IMG/VR virus record: IMGVR_UViG_3300009128_000074
Location: 1 to 34,414 of that record
DNA from: a virus
Length of the DNA stretch: 34,414 bases
Direction: 5' to 3' (one strand)
Position numbers and translations under genes: made by a program
Shown here: positions 9,534-17,450 of the stretch, in pieces
Numbering within the stretch: position 1 is the stretch's first letter
How the letters are laid out: the number at the start of each line of letters is the position of its first letter
Notes under the pieces: generated by a model
What the model was told of the DNA's origin: nothing
The model's input: the letters and a program-made list of their open reading frames with translations, nothing else
Databases searched by the model: none

Positions 9534-10898
9534 TCAGCGGTAGAAGAAATCGGAGGCATCTTCATCGCTCTCTTGCCGGGGCACCTGCACGCCAAGCCTG
9601 TCTACAGACACCGTGTAGCTTTGCCCGGTTGCCGCCTGAGCCATCCGTTTCCGAACGCGGAGGATGCTCGGGGCTATGCGCACCCGGGTGGCGGGGGTCG
9701 CGGGGGTCACGAAGCCGACAGGTCCCCCCTCGCTACCCAAGACAGTTTTCAGCCGGTAGCTGCCTGCATTGGGGCCCTCGGAGAAAGTCAGGATGTCGCC
9801 TTCCGGGGCTTGCCCCCAGTCCTGCGCTGAGTCTGTAATGATGTCCCCGGACACCGTAGCCGTGCCCGAGAGCCCGCTCACCGTCGTGTAGGCCCTCGCG
9901 GTGGAGTCATCTCCTACAGGGAAGCCCCGGACCTCTTCGACCCTGTAGTGCCCCGCCCAGCCTTCATCCGTGGAGCTGGCAGCGGTCGAGTTCGGACCTG
10001 TCGAGATTATCAGGGTAGCCCCGAGCTGCACCGCAGTGAAATCCCGATTTGGGTCGCTGAAGAGGGTGCGGTCGGTCAACGTGACTCCCGCTGTGCCCGC
10101 GATGCGCTCGGCCCCCAGACAGAACTTCCGGAGGTCATCGTAGTAGTAGTTGTCAAAGGTGAAGGTCAGCTCGTCCGTGAACAGCGTCCCGAAGGAGTCC
10201 CGGAAGAGGTTGCGGTAGTCGTAGAGGGTGTGAGCCGCTTTCAGCGCCCGCAACACGATGGCAACATTGCTCGCCAAGGTGAGGGGGTCGTCGGGAAAGT
10301 CGTCCAGTGTGAGTGTCTCGCTCCCGACTACGACGGTGCGAGAGCCGGTGACGTTGACTTCAAAGGTGAACTGGTCGGCAGGTCCCCATGCCGAGTTCGG
10401 GGTCTGCCGAGCTGCCACAGACCTCTCGATGACCTCCACTAGAGCTGTCGTGAGCAGCTCGATGCCCGCTTTGACCGACGCCTCCGTGGCCCCTTGCAGG
10501 AGCAGCTCGACCATCTGTTGCAGGAACTCACGATAGGTGAGGTCACCGTCCAGCTCGGGCCAGCCGTCCGTCTCCGCATCGGGGAACACCAAGGCTCCCA
10601 GGATTTGGAAAAGGACCTCTGAGCGGGTGTAGTCAAACACGGAGTCCGCCCACACCTCCTGCGCGGCTATTTGGAAGGAGGCAATCTGCTCCGCCGCAGC
10701 CTGGAACTGAAGGGTGTAGCTGGGCCCCGTGACCTGCGCGACATAGTTGCTGGGGAGTACCTTGAAGAAGACCTCCATAATGCGGTCCACCTGCTCACGC
10801 ACCGCATCCTTCCGCCCTTGGCTGCCTTCATCGAAAGGCGCAGGGTTCTGCGGTATCAGCGCTGGGAGAGCGTCTTTATCGGTGGGCCAGTCTGCCAT
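9534..10898 (-). CDS. baseplate-associated structural protein in the gpI position, 454 aa
   Basis: The gene directly follows the J-like gene with a TGATG overlap (10900-10896). In many contractile-tail phages the J gene is followed by gpI, which links baseplate to fibres. Similarity to gpI itself is not evident, so the name rests on position. Residues 1-170 are helical and acidic (MEVFFKVLPSNYVAQV, then QFQAAAEQIASFQIAAQEV), resembling an assembly or docking domain. The C-terminal half is beta-rich and has two copies of a module of the type 'D.......G..L.I..GPN..G.Y.....V', at DNA about 10050-9920 and 9850-9750. The same module recurs in the 2094-aa and 3768-aa proteins. Downstream there is a 52-nt gap and then the beta-helix fibre. 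Confidence 0.65.
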   Translation of the reverse strand: MADWPTDKDALPALIPQNPAPFDEGSQGRKDAVREQVDRIMEVFFKVLPSNYVAQVTGPSYTLQFQAAAEQIASFQIAAQEVWADSVFDYTRSEVLFQILGALVFPDAETDGWPELDGDLTYREFLQQMVELLLQGATEASVKAGIELLTTALVEVIERSVAARQTPNSAWGPADQFTFEVNVTGSRTVVVGSETLTLDDFPDDPLTLASNVAIVLRALKAAHTLYDYRNLFRDSFGTLFTDELTFTFDNYYYDDLRKFCLGAERIAGTAGVTLTDRTLFSDPNRDFTAVQLGATLIISTGPNSTAASSTDEGWAGHYRVEEVRGFPVGDDSTARAYTTVSGLSGTATVSGDIITDSAQDWGQAPEGDILTFSEGPNAGSYRLKTVLGSEGGPVGFVTPATPATRVRIAPSILRVRKRMAQAATGQSYTVSVDRLGVQVPRQESDEDASDFFYR

Positions 10899-13800
10899 CA
10901 GCCTGCGCGCCTCCCCGTGACGAGGGTGCGGAAGTCGGTGTCCTCGTCATAGCTGAAGTCAAGGTCCCCCAGCTCCAGGTACTCAGTTGGGCCTGGCTCG
11001 ATGTTCTTGACCCCCGTGTCCCCGTAGACCACGTAAGTCGCTGTCCAGTCGGAGTCCGTGGGGTCTTCCCCCTTGGCGATAGCTACGAGGATGCGGCGCT
11101 GGGTCACCTGCTGCCTGAGTGTGTCTAGCTCGTCTGGGGTGGCGTACGGGTAAGTTTGGGACAGTGTGGTGTCGTCGCTGTAGCCGGGAATGTAGAGGCC
11201 GTCGTTCCCGATGATGAAGGCCGCGCCCGCTGCGTACTTGAGGGGGACACCGTTGAAGTTCGGAGCGGTGTCGTAGAGGGTCAGAGCCACCTCGTCTTTG
11301 AAGACGCCGCGAGGCTCGTTGAAGTAGCCGCCCCCATTGACGGTGCCGCTCTCCAGGGGCACCCCCACCCCCAAGACGTACACGTCTACAAGGTCTGTGG
11401 ACCAGGCGGTGATGTGGGCCACGTCTGTAGCCTGGGAAGCCTGCACTTCCTCGCGGACCACCAGGGAACTGTCTGTCTTGGCGAGCTTCACCAACGGAGT
11501 CACGACATAGGAAACGCCTTCGGCGTCTTCGATGACCCCGAGCACGTCAGACTGCCGAAGGGGCTGTCCCAAAGAGAGAGCCCCGAAGAGTCGAGCGAGG
11601 GCTGTCCGGACGTTGGAATCGGCTACATCTCTAGTCACTCCCCGTGTGCGGACGATAGTGCCCGAGATGTCTACCCCGGTCGCCAGGGCGTCCTTGACCA
11701 GCACGTCCGCTGTAATGTGGCGCTGGGTGTCGATGTCCTCTTGGGCGACTGCCACTAGAGAATTCGTCGTGTACTCGACCGTGAAATTCTCGTCGTGCTC
11801 GTAGTCCACGACCACGGTGTCCCCCTCCTCGATTCGGGAGGCACTCGTGCGCACGAATGCAAGAGGGGTCTCACCGTCTTCGTCGATGAAGGTGAAGTCC
11901 TGCACGACTCCCCCAGGATGGAAGGGCCCATAGAATTCCGTAGCGCGGTCTACCGTGAAGATGCGCACAGTGGTCTTGTTGGCCCCCAGATTGTTCAGGT
12001 ACTCTGGGCCGTCGAGCACCACATGCTCTTCCCCGGTGACAACGACGGGGTCTCCAGACGGCACATCAATAGGCTCAGTGCCATCCGTGGGGACAACTAC
12101 CTGCACGTAGTCCCCCGCCTCGGAAGACCGCCCCATGAGAAGGGGGAGCGCTGTGAACAGGCGGTAGGCGGAATCCGTGATGACGCCGGAGCGTGTGGGG
12201 TCTCCGGCAAGTTCGATGATTTCCCGCACAGGTTGATGGGCGAAGATGTGCCGGTTGCTCGTACGGAAGCGGTATGAACCCCTGAATACGTCGGTCAGCG
12301 CACAGCCCACCGGGTCGTTCAGGCTCAGGGAGAGCTGGATACCATCAGGGGCAATGACCTCCACGTCGGTCAGGTCGAAGACCTTGCCCGTCGTGTGGTC
12401 CTCAAAGACGAAGTCCCAGTCAGCGTTGTCGAGCATCTCGACAAGCGGGTTGTCGTCCGACAGAGCGCTGTCGATGGCCCGGAAGCGGAGATTCTGGATG
12501 TCCCCAACGGGCTCGAACTGCTGGTTGAAGCGGAACTCGAAGCTGAAAGCGAAGCTGTCCGTGACAGTGGCAAGGTTTTCACCCCGACACCACACGTCCA
12601 CCTTTCCGCCTGTGTGCTTGCCGTAGTCGGAGTCCCAATCGCGCATCATGAGCGCGTGTCCTGCATCTACGACATTGACCTGCCGGACACCGGCCACCTC
12701 GATGGCGGTCCCCACGTAGCCACGATAGGTCCCCGAGTCCACCCCGGCCAAGCGTCCGTCGGCCCGGACGGCCAGCTCACGGTTGGTTTCGGTATTGCGG
12801 CCACCGAAGGTCTTTCCTTCGTTGGTGACCTGCACGCCCGGGGGTCCGTTCACCAGAGTCTGGATTTGCCCCGTCGCCAGGTTCCCGGCCTCGCCCGCAT
12901 CCTCGGCCTGGATGAACACCTGCGTCGAGTACCGGCCCGTTGTCGGGTTGTACGTTGTCCCGGAACCTCCGGCGGAGATGGAGCCCGCCGAGGTCAGCCG
13001 GAAGGAGATGCCGCCACCTTGGGCCTCCATGCCAATGGCAAGCACCAGCGTTGTGGTCGGTTGGGCGGATGTGAAGGCTGTGAGAGTGCCCCTGGCTCGG
13101 GTTCCTAGCCTGCGCACCACCCCTCGCCGGGCAGCCAGCGCATCGAAGGCGTTGTCGATGACGAGCTGCGTGTCGGCGTCGCTCTGAAGGAAGAGGGCCT
13201 GCTTGAGGGCCATTTTGTAGGCGGACTGGTTGACCGGAAGGGACTCCCCAGTGTTGCCAGGGTCGTCGATGGCCAGCAGCGAAGCGAAGTTCTGTGCCGC
13301 CTGCACGAATCCCAGCACGAAGCGTATGCGCTCTGCTTCGGTGGCAAAGGGGTCCACGAACGTGTCCCGGAGAGCCGCACCAGGCTTGATGTCCAGCTCA
13401 GGCTGTGACCTGTAGATGGCCAGGGACGTGTCGCGGACAATCTGTTGGTGCGAAACGGACGGGAGCAGCGCCAATGTCGGCGTTATGGAAAGAGGAGAGG
13501 CCGCCAGCTCGGGCGAGAGGACCGACTCGTACTCTACATTGTCGATGAGGTAGACCGCTGTCACGGTGTAGTAGAGGGGGTCCTCGGCGGGGAGCGCCAG
13601 GAACGCAGAGTTCGGAATGGCCGGGTTTGTTGTGGATGAACTCGTAGAGCGGCGGTCATGGGTGAAAGAGAACACCTCCACCTGCCGCACGTCCTCAACC
13701 GACACAGTGGCCTTGAAGCGGCTCACTGTGTCCGGGATGTCGAGGGATTGGTCCCAGTCGGCCTGAAGAACGGTTCCTGTCCTGTCAGTCTGCCTACCGA

Positions 13801-14419
13801 TGACGTTCAGGTAGAGAGGGTCAGCCAGAAGTTCCCCGTCTGCGGTCCTAGCAACGGTGGCATCCACCACCAGCTCTGCCAAATCGCTGGTCTCTTCCGT
13901 GGTCTCCCCGGAGATGACCATCCCCGGATTGATGCGATAGTAGCCGACACTCCCGCCCCCCGGGGCAGTCGCGGCATAGAAGTTGTACCCGATGACATTC
14001 ACGTCATCGAGCCCCTCCACCATGACCTTCACCGTCTGGTCTTTCCGCTCGACCGACACTCCGGAGGGGGCAAGAATCCCAGCCTTCACGTCCCGGTCAA
14101 GAGCCAGCCTCGCCGTGATGGTGCCTACCGGGGTTGTCTCCCCGTTCGACAGGACCGCCCGGACCTCGATGTCGTTGTCCCCGGGAAACAGCTCCAGGCC
14201 TGCTGGGAAGGCTGCGGGATTCGGGATGGTGAATCCAGTTCCCTCAAAGATGATGACATCAGGGTCCGAGGTGAAGGCCGCGCCCCGGATGGACACTTGC
14301 ATGTCCACCGTGTCGGCATCGGTTGTGCCCGTGAAGAACCGCGTAGAGATGTCCGTGGAGAAGATGTACTCGCTTCGGAGCACTCCGTCAGGTCCATAAA
14401 ACTGGGGCGGATTCGCCAT
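10898..14419 (-). CDS. Baseplate_J-like wedge protein, 1173 aa
   Basis: This is the probable baseplate wedge subunit of the gpJ/gp6 family. The diagnostic part is at about residues 440-620: G..GNLATGQI (511-519), followed by NTETNRELAVRADG and SGTYRGYVGTAIEVAGVRQV (to 580), the usual Baseplate_J pattern of a charged helix, a Gly-Thr-Gly turn and a GV..V strand. The protein is far longer than P2 J (about 300 aa). It has an N-terminal ~320-residue extension of beta domains, including Fn3-like segments (YTVTAVYLIDNVEYES near 285-300), and about 550 extra C-terminal residues. The start ATG at 14419 is preferred over GTG 14464, because GGGAG sits about 9 nt upstream and the extra 15 residues look like leader. 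The HNH island separates it from the gp25-like gene, its usual neighbour. Confidence 0.85.
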   Translation of the reverse strand: MANPPQFYGPDGVLRSEYIFSTDISTRFFTGTTDADTVDMQVSIRGAAFTSDPDVIIFEGTGFTIPNPAAFPAGLELFPGDNDIEVRAVLSNGETTPVGTITARLALDRDVKAGILAPSGVSVERKDQTVKVMVEGLDDVNVIGYNFYAATAPGGGSVGYYRINPGMVISGETTEETSDLAELVVDATVARTADGELLADPLYLNVIGRQTDRTGTVLQADWDQSLDIPDTVSRFKATVSVEDVRQVEVFSFTHDRRSTSSSTTNPAIPNSAFLALPAEDPLYYTVTAVYLIDNVEYESVLSPELAASPLSITPTLALLPSVSHQQIVRDTSLAIYRSQPELDIKPGAALRDTFVDPFATEAERIRFVLGFVQAAQNFASLLAIDDPGNTGESLPVNQSAYKMALKQALFLQSDADTQLVIDNAFDALAARRGVVRRLGTRARGTLTAFTSAQPTTTLVLAIGMEAQGGGISFRLTSAGSISAGGSGTTYNPTTGRYSTQVFIQAEDAGEAGNLATGQIQTLVNGPPGVQVTNEGKTFGGRNTETNRELAVRADGRLAGVDSGTYRGYVGTAIEVAGVRQVNVVDAGHALMMRDWDSDYGKHTGGKVDVWCRGENLATVTDSFAFSFEFRFNQQFEPVGDIQNLRFRAIDSALSDDNPLVEMLDNADWDFVFEDHTTGKVFDLTDVEVIAPDGIQLSLSLNDPVGCALTDVFRGSYRFRTSNRHIFAHQPVREIIELAGDPTRSGVITDSAYRLFTALPLLMGRSSEAGDYVQVVVPTDGTEPIDVPSGDPVVVTGEEHVVLDGPEYLNNLGANKTTVRIFTVDRATEFYGPFHPGGVVQDFTFIDEDGETPLAFVRTSASRIEEGDTVVVDYEHDENFTVEYTTNSLVAVAQEDIDTQRHITADVLVKDALATGVDISGTIVRTRGVTRDVADSNVRTALARLFGALSLGQPLRQSDVLGVIEDAEGVSYVVTPLVKLAKTDSSLVVREEVQASQATDVAHITAWSTDLVDVYVLGVGVPLESGTVNGGGYFNEPRGVFKDEVALTLYDTAPNFNGVPLKYAAGAAFIIGNDGLYIPGYSDDTTLSQTYPYATPDELDTLRQQVTQRRILVAIAKGEDPTDSDWTATYVVYGDTGVKNIEPGPTEYLELGDLDFSYDEDTDFRTLVTGRRAG

Positions 14420-14441
14420 GTTAGAGGTCTCCCATTGACAA

Positions 14442-14456
14442 GGGTCCGCACATCTT
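14442..14456 (+). repeat. short imperfect repeat flanking the HNH island (left copy)
   Basis: GGGTCCGCACATCTT here resembles GGGTGTCCACATCTC at 15358-15372, at the far side of the HNH pair. Only CACATCT is an exact 7-mer. It could mark the edges of the inserted DNA or be chance, because CACAT also codes part of the conserved CPH of the HNH protein. Confidence 0.25.
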
Positions 14457-14486
14457 GTACCCATAAATACAGCAGAGGGCGATTAC

Positions 14487-14759
14487 GTGCATACTTGGCA
14501 TCGACTGCGCGACGAAATCCTTGAGGCGTACGGAGCGCAATGTGCCTGCTGCGGGGAGACCCACAAAATCTTCCTCACCATTGACCATGTGTTTGGGGGA
14601 GGGCGCAAGCACGTCAGGAAGACGGGCTCCCGGCTTAAGACCTACCAGGAAATTATCAAGCAGGGATTTCCCCCGGACTTCCAGGTTCTTTGCTGGAACT
14701 GCAATTGGGCAAAGTCTAATGGCGGATGTCCGCATACCATCCTCGACATGTCGGGTTGA
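14487..14759 (+). CDS. minimal HNH endonuclease, 90 aa
   Basis: This is a plus-strand gene inside a minus-strand structural operon. It has a GTG start at 14487 with GAGGG about 8 nt upstream. The protein is almost only an HNH core: CACC (Cys19/Cys22), IDHV with His34, then FPPDFQVLC and WNCNWAK with Cys69/Cys72, ending GGCPH. The two CxxC pairs and the DHV are the expected zinc-ribbon HNH arrangement in phage homing endonucleases. By eye about 40 of 70 residues match the core of the next gene, so they are paralogues. Its last 41 nt overlap the second HNH gene in another frame. A 60-base sample is 50% GC, below the structural genes. It probably acts as a nickase or homing nuclease, or is a remnant of a larger enzyme. 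Confidence 0.8.
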   Translation: MHTWHRLRDEILEAYGAQCACCGETHKIFLTIDHVFGGGRKHVRKTGSRLKTYQEIIKQGFPPDFQVLCWNCNWAKSNGGCPHTILDMSG

Positions 14760-15438
14760 CGGTTGCACCAGGACCATTCTGGCGAGGGGCTGGTGCCGTA
14801 AGCACTATGACAGGTGGCGAAAGAACGGAAGTCCTCTTATCCGCAACCGCCCAAAACCCAAGAAAAAGTGTACCGTTACGGGCTGTCATGGAACCCTGAA
14901 AGCTCGCGGTTACTGCATCAAGCACTACACCCGATGGCGCAACCACGGGGACCCCAACGTCGTCAAACGGAGGTCGAGATTTGATGGCACCTGCGCAGTC
15001 TGTGGGCAGGCTGGACCTTTTTTTAAGGGGGGGACTACCTGCATTCCCTGTACCTATGCAAAAGCCAGAGTACACGCACAGACAAACCAGGAGAAAGTCA
15101 GGGCTAGAAATCGAAGGTACAGCGCACGAAAACGCAAAAACCTCCGCCTGGAGGTAATCAACGCCTATGGCGGGAAATGCGCCTGTTGCGGAGAAACCAA
15201 TCTGGTTTTCCTGGCCCTCGACCATGTTGAAGGCGGTGGTTCCCAACACCGCAGACGGTTGCCCGGGTACCAAGTGTACCGTCAGGTCCGGCGTGACGGC
15301 TTCCCTCCTGGTTTCCAGGTACTGTGTCATAATTGCAACTGGGCCAAGTATCGGGGCGGGTGTCCACATCTCACGGAGAAGGCCGGCGCTCAAGAAGGAA
15401 GTTGCTCCCCATCATGGACACCACCTCGGGGACCGTGA
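14719..15438 (+). CDS. HNH endonuclease with Cys/His repeat DNA-binding part, 239 aa
   Basis: The frame is open upstream to 14521, but that part is an off-frame reading of the first HNH gene, so ATG 14719 is the sensible start. A weak purine run lies upstream and no good ribosome site is seen; coupling to the first gene is possible. Two repeats of the pattern 'C....C....A.G.C.KHY.RWR..G.P' are at residues 11-39 and 51-79, a motif well known in phage HNH proteins. Next come CAVC...CIPC (92-111), a basic helix (KVRARNRRYSARKRK) and an HNH core at 149-217: CACC, LDHV with His169, and CHNCNWAK. Its last 22 residues lie on the antisense of the gp25-like gene's 3' end, beyond the conserved CPH. A 60-base sample is 48% GC. 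Confidence 0.85.
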   Translation: MADVRIPSSTCRVDGCTRTILARGWCRKHYDRWRKNGSPLIRNRPKPKKKCTVTGCHGTLKARGYCIKHYTRWRNHGDPNVVKRRSRFDGTCAVCGQAGPFFKGGTTCIPCTYAKARVHAQTNQEKVRARNRRYSARKRKNLRLEVINAYGGKCACCGETNLVFLALDHVEGGGSQHRRRLPGYQVYRQVRRDGFPPGFQVLCHNCNWAKYRGGCPHLTEKAGAQEGSCSPSWTPPRGP

Positions 15439-16498
15439 ATACGATGGTCAGGTCGATGGCTTCCGCTGAGGCATTCTGGACAACGACCTTGACCATGAAG
15501 GTCGTTGGGTCTTGCGCATGCGGGAGCACCTCAACACTCAGGATGGTGTAGAGGCGCTCCTTGAACGTGACCGTCTGGTACTTGGCCTGGGACTCTTGCA
15601 GAGCCTGAAAGCGAGACAGCCCTTGTCGGACATCTTCGCTGATGAGAGCCGCCACTCCAGAGAGGGCCTTGCTGCCGATGCGGGAGCGTAGCTGTGTCCC
15701 GTACCAGGGCTGGTAGATGTTGCTCCCCCTGTCGGTGAGAAGCACTTTCAGGGCTGCCTGGTAGAGGAGGTCCTCGTTCTCGACGAAAATGGCCCGCCCC
15801 GCTGTGTCGTAGCGGAAGTCATTCTCGATGTAAGCACCTCTACAACGGAGGCACCTGTGCGGGGGCACTGTGTAGGTGACCTTGAAGAGGGGGTTGTTCC
15901 GGATGGGTGTGCGAAATCTGGGGAAGCGGTTGGTTATCTCGTCCGGGCGTACCTCCAGGTCCCAGCCAGGGTAGAGCCTTTGCCCGGCTGCACGCCACTG
16001 GTAATCGGCACCCCCGCAATTTCCAATGCCTGCGGGAGCCCCGAAACCCAGAGCCGTGGCAGCACCCCCACCGACGCGCACGAAGGACTCGTGCCCGACC
16101 GTCTCGGTGTCGGAGAAGGCAAGATGCCCGTTGATGTCCTCCGCGAGCAAACTCGTAAGCCCCTGGCGCAGCATCTCTTTGATGACCTGCTCCGCAGTGC
16201 GCCGCTGCGTTCCCCGGATGCCAAACGAGAAGGTCTGAGTGCCGAAAGGGGATTCCACTACGAGAGTGTCTTCGTTTTCAACAAGGTCGAACGGCCCCGA
16301 GTCCGCCCCAAAGAGCTGGGCCGGAATGGAGAGACCTCCCTGGGGAATGAACAGCTCATCGTTGACTAGGATGCGCACCAGGCCAGAGCCCGCAACAGGC
16401 TGCCGCGTGTCCAGAGAGCGCCTATCACTCCCCAGAGAAACCGCCTCCTCCACCGTGAGGTGGGTGCAAGGCCAGGCCAGTTGAAAATCCTTCGCCAT
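15371..16498 (-). CDS. gp25/W-like baseplate wedge protein with N-terminal extension, 375 aa
   Basis: Probable baseplate wedge subunit. The GpW/gp25-type domain spans about residues 226-355: FVENEDLLYQAALKVLLTD, then YQPWYGTQL, a helical stretch with ALISEDVRQGLSRF, and the strands ILSVEVLP and MVKVVVQN. T4 gp25 is about 130 aa, so the first ~225 residues are an added domain. That part is mainly beta with a basic and acidic loop and a CLRC pair at 216-219 just before the gp25 part, possibly a zinc knuckle. ATG 16498 has GGAG six nt upstream and follows a 52-nt gap. The gene ends TGAGATG at 15371, where the reversed HNH gene overlaps its 3' end by 68 nt. Confidence 0.82.
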   Translation of the reverse strand: MAKDFQLAWPCTHLTVEEAVSLGSDRRSLDTRQPVAGSGLVRILVNDELFIPQGGLSIPAQLFGADSGPFDLVENEDTLVVESPFGTQTFSFGIRGTQRRTAEQVIKEMLRQGLTSLLAEDINGHLAFSDTETVGHESFVRVGGGAATALGFGAPAGIGNCGGADYQWRAAGQRLYPGWDLEVRPDEITNRFPRFRTPIRNNPLFKVTYTVPPHRCLRCRGAYIENDFRYDTAGRAIFVENEDLLYQAALKVLLTDRGSNIYQPWYGTQLRSRIGSKALSGVAALISEDVRQGLSRFQALQESQAKYQTVTFKERLYTILSVEVLPHAQDPTTFMVKVVVQNASAEAIDLTIVFTVPEVVSMMGSNFLLERRPSP

Positions 16499-16533
16499 CG
16501 GGGCTCCGTACGCGGGGCTTCATTGGGGGAGTT

Positions 16534-16541
16534 GTATAGGC
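16534..16541 (-). promoter_or_regulatory. GCCTATAC motif upstream of gp25-like gene
   Basis: The 52-nt gap 16499-16550 has GCCTATAC about 35 nt before the ATG at 16498, followed by a pyrimidine-rich CTCCCCC. The same octamer occurs at the matching distance before the fibre gene. It may mark a late promoter or a processing site. It is the only gene-free stretch over 15 nt between 31901 and 15438. Confidence 0.35.
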
Positions 16542-16550
16542 TCCTAACTG

Positions 16551-17441
16551 CTAGCCCATCGGGTCTCTCTTCTCCGAGGGCACTCCGGGGAAGGTGAAGG
16601 TGAGGAAAGGAACCTTGTCCTCGTTCGCGGCGAACGGCTCGGCTTGGTTGGCGTCGTCCAACACGTAGAGCCTCTCGTACATCTCCTGCACCAGCACCTG
16701 CATGCGCAGGGCGGGGTCAAACCGCTCAGAATCGAACTCCCTGAGCCCCGACAGGACGCCCCCAAACGCCTGCTCCAGCACCTCATCCCGCTCGGTCTCC
16801 AGTTGCTCACGGAGGTCGCAGAGCTTGATGATTTGCCACTCAATGTCTTGTAGGCGTTCCTTGATGTCCTGGTTGGCCCAGCCGCGAATCTGGTGCATGT
16901 AGCGGAGGACTGTGTCGGCGTCGTAGCTTCCCGGCCCAGCACGGCCCCCCTGGCGTGCTGGGTAGTAACCGTCAGCACGAACCCAACCTCCCCGGTACGC
17001 ACCGTAGCCGGTGTCGTCGCCCTCAATGGCGATGGGCTCGTTGTAGTTGGATGAGCGGGGGGCTAGGACACCTCCGTGGGGGTAGGTCTCTCTCACCTTG
17101 ATGGTCTGGCTGGCCTCGTCCTCCTCAATGATTTCAGTGCTATCAGGGTGCCAGAAGGAGGAGATGTCGAGGGGGTTGCCCCCATTCGCCACATAAGCCC
17201 GGACGAGTCTGCTCAAGGAGGAATTCCCAGTGACAGAGAAGTGGGTGCGCTCCTCTGTAGCCCTGATGCTGCCAGCTCTCGTCACGGTGCGGTAGGTAAC
17301 TTTGACGAGCCCTATCCGAGCCAGCTCCGCGTCCAAGGCCGCAAGCCGATGAGGAACGGCGCGCCGGTTGCGGAGGAGCCAGCTAGAGATGGCCCTGTAG
17401 TAGCCAACCGGCCACACAGTCATCTTGGCGAAGGATGCCAT
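16551..17441 (-). CDS. baseplate/tail structural protein with coiled coil, 296 aa
   Basis: Unrecognised family. Residues 1-45 are basic and helical (YYRAISSWLLRNRRAVPHR). Residues 45-160 are beta-rich, with the element ANGGNPLDISSFWHPDST at 85-102 and a Tyr/Gly-rich loop (144-175). Residues 189-225 form a charged heptad-like helix (DIKERLQDIEWQIIKLCDL, then REQLETERDEVLEQAF), likely a coiled coil. It lies 9 nt after the stop of the 970-aa gene, with a GGGGG-rich site before ATG 17441, and before the gp25-like gene. Membership of the baseplate wedge or a connector is inferred from position only. No signal peptide or membrane span is seen. Confidence 0.7.
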   Translation of the reverse strand: MASFAKMTVWPVGYYRAISSWLLRNRRAVPHRLAALDAELARIGLVKVTYRTVTRAGSIRATEERTHFSVTGNSSLSRLVRAYVANGGNPLDISSFWHPDSTEIIEEDEASQTIKVRETYPHGGVLAPRSSNYNEPIAIEGDDTGYGAYRGGWVRADGYYPARQGGRAGPGSYDADTVLRYMHQIRGWANQDIKERLQDIEWQIIKLCDLREQLETERDEVLEQAFGGVLSGLREFDSERFDPALRMQVLVQEMYERLYVLDDANQAEPFAANEDKVPFLTFTFPGVPSEKRDPMG

Positions 17442-17450
17442 CGGTGCCCC

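Noticed and set aside
14420-14464. GTG 14464 as start of the J-like gene
   Set aside because: ATG 14419 has a better ribosome site, and the added residues look like untranslated leader.
14421-14777. 118-codon minus-strand frame over the first HNH gene
   Set aside because: The plus strand has a clear HNH core in the same DNA, and this frame shows none.
14716-15393. 225-codon minus-strand frame over the second HNH gene
   Set aside because: Antisense of clear Cys/His and HNH motifs; no supporting features.
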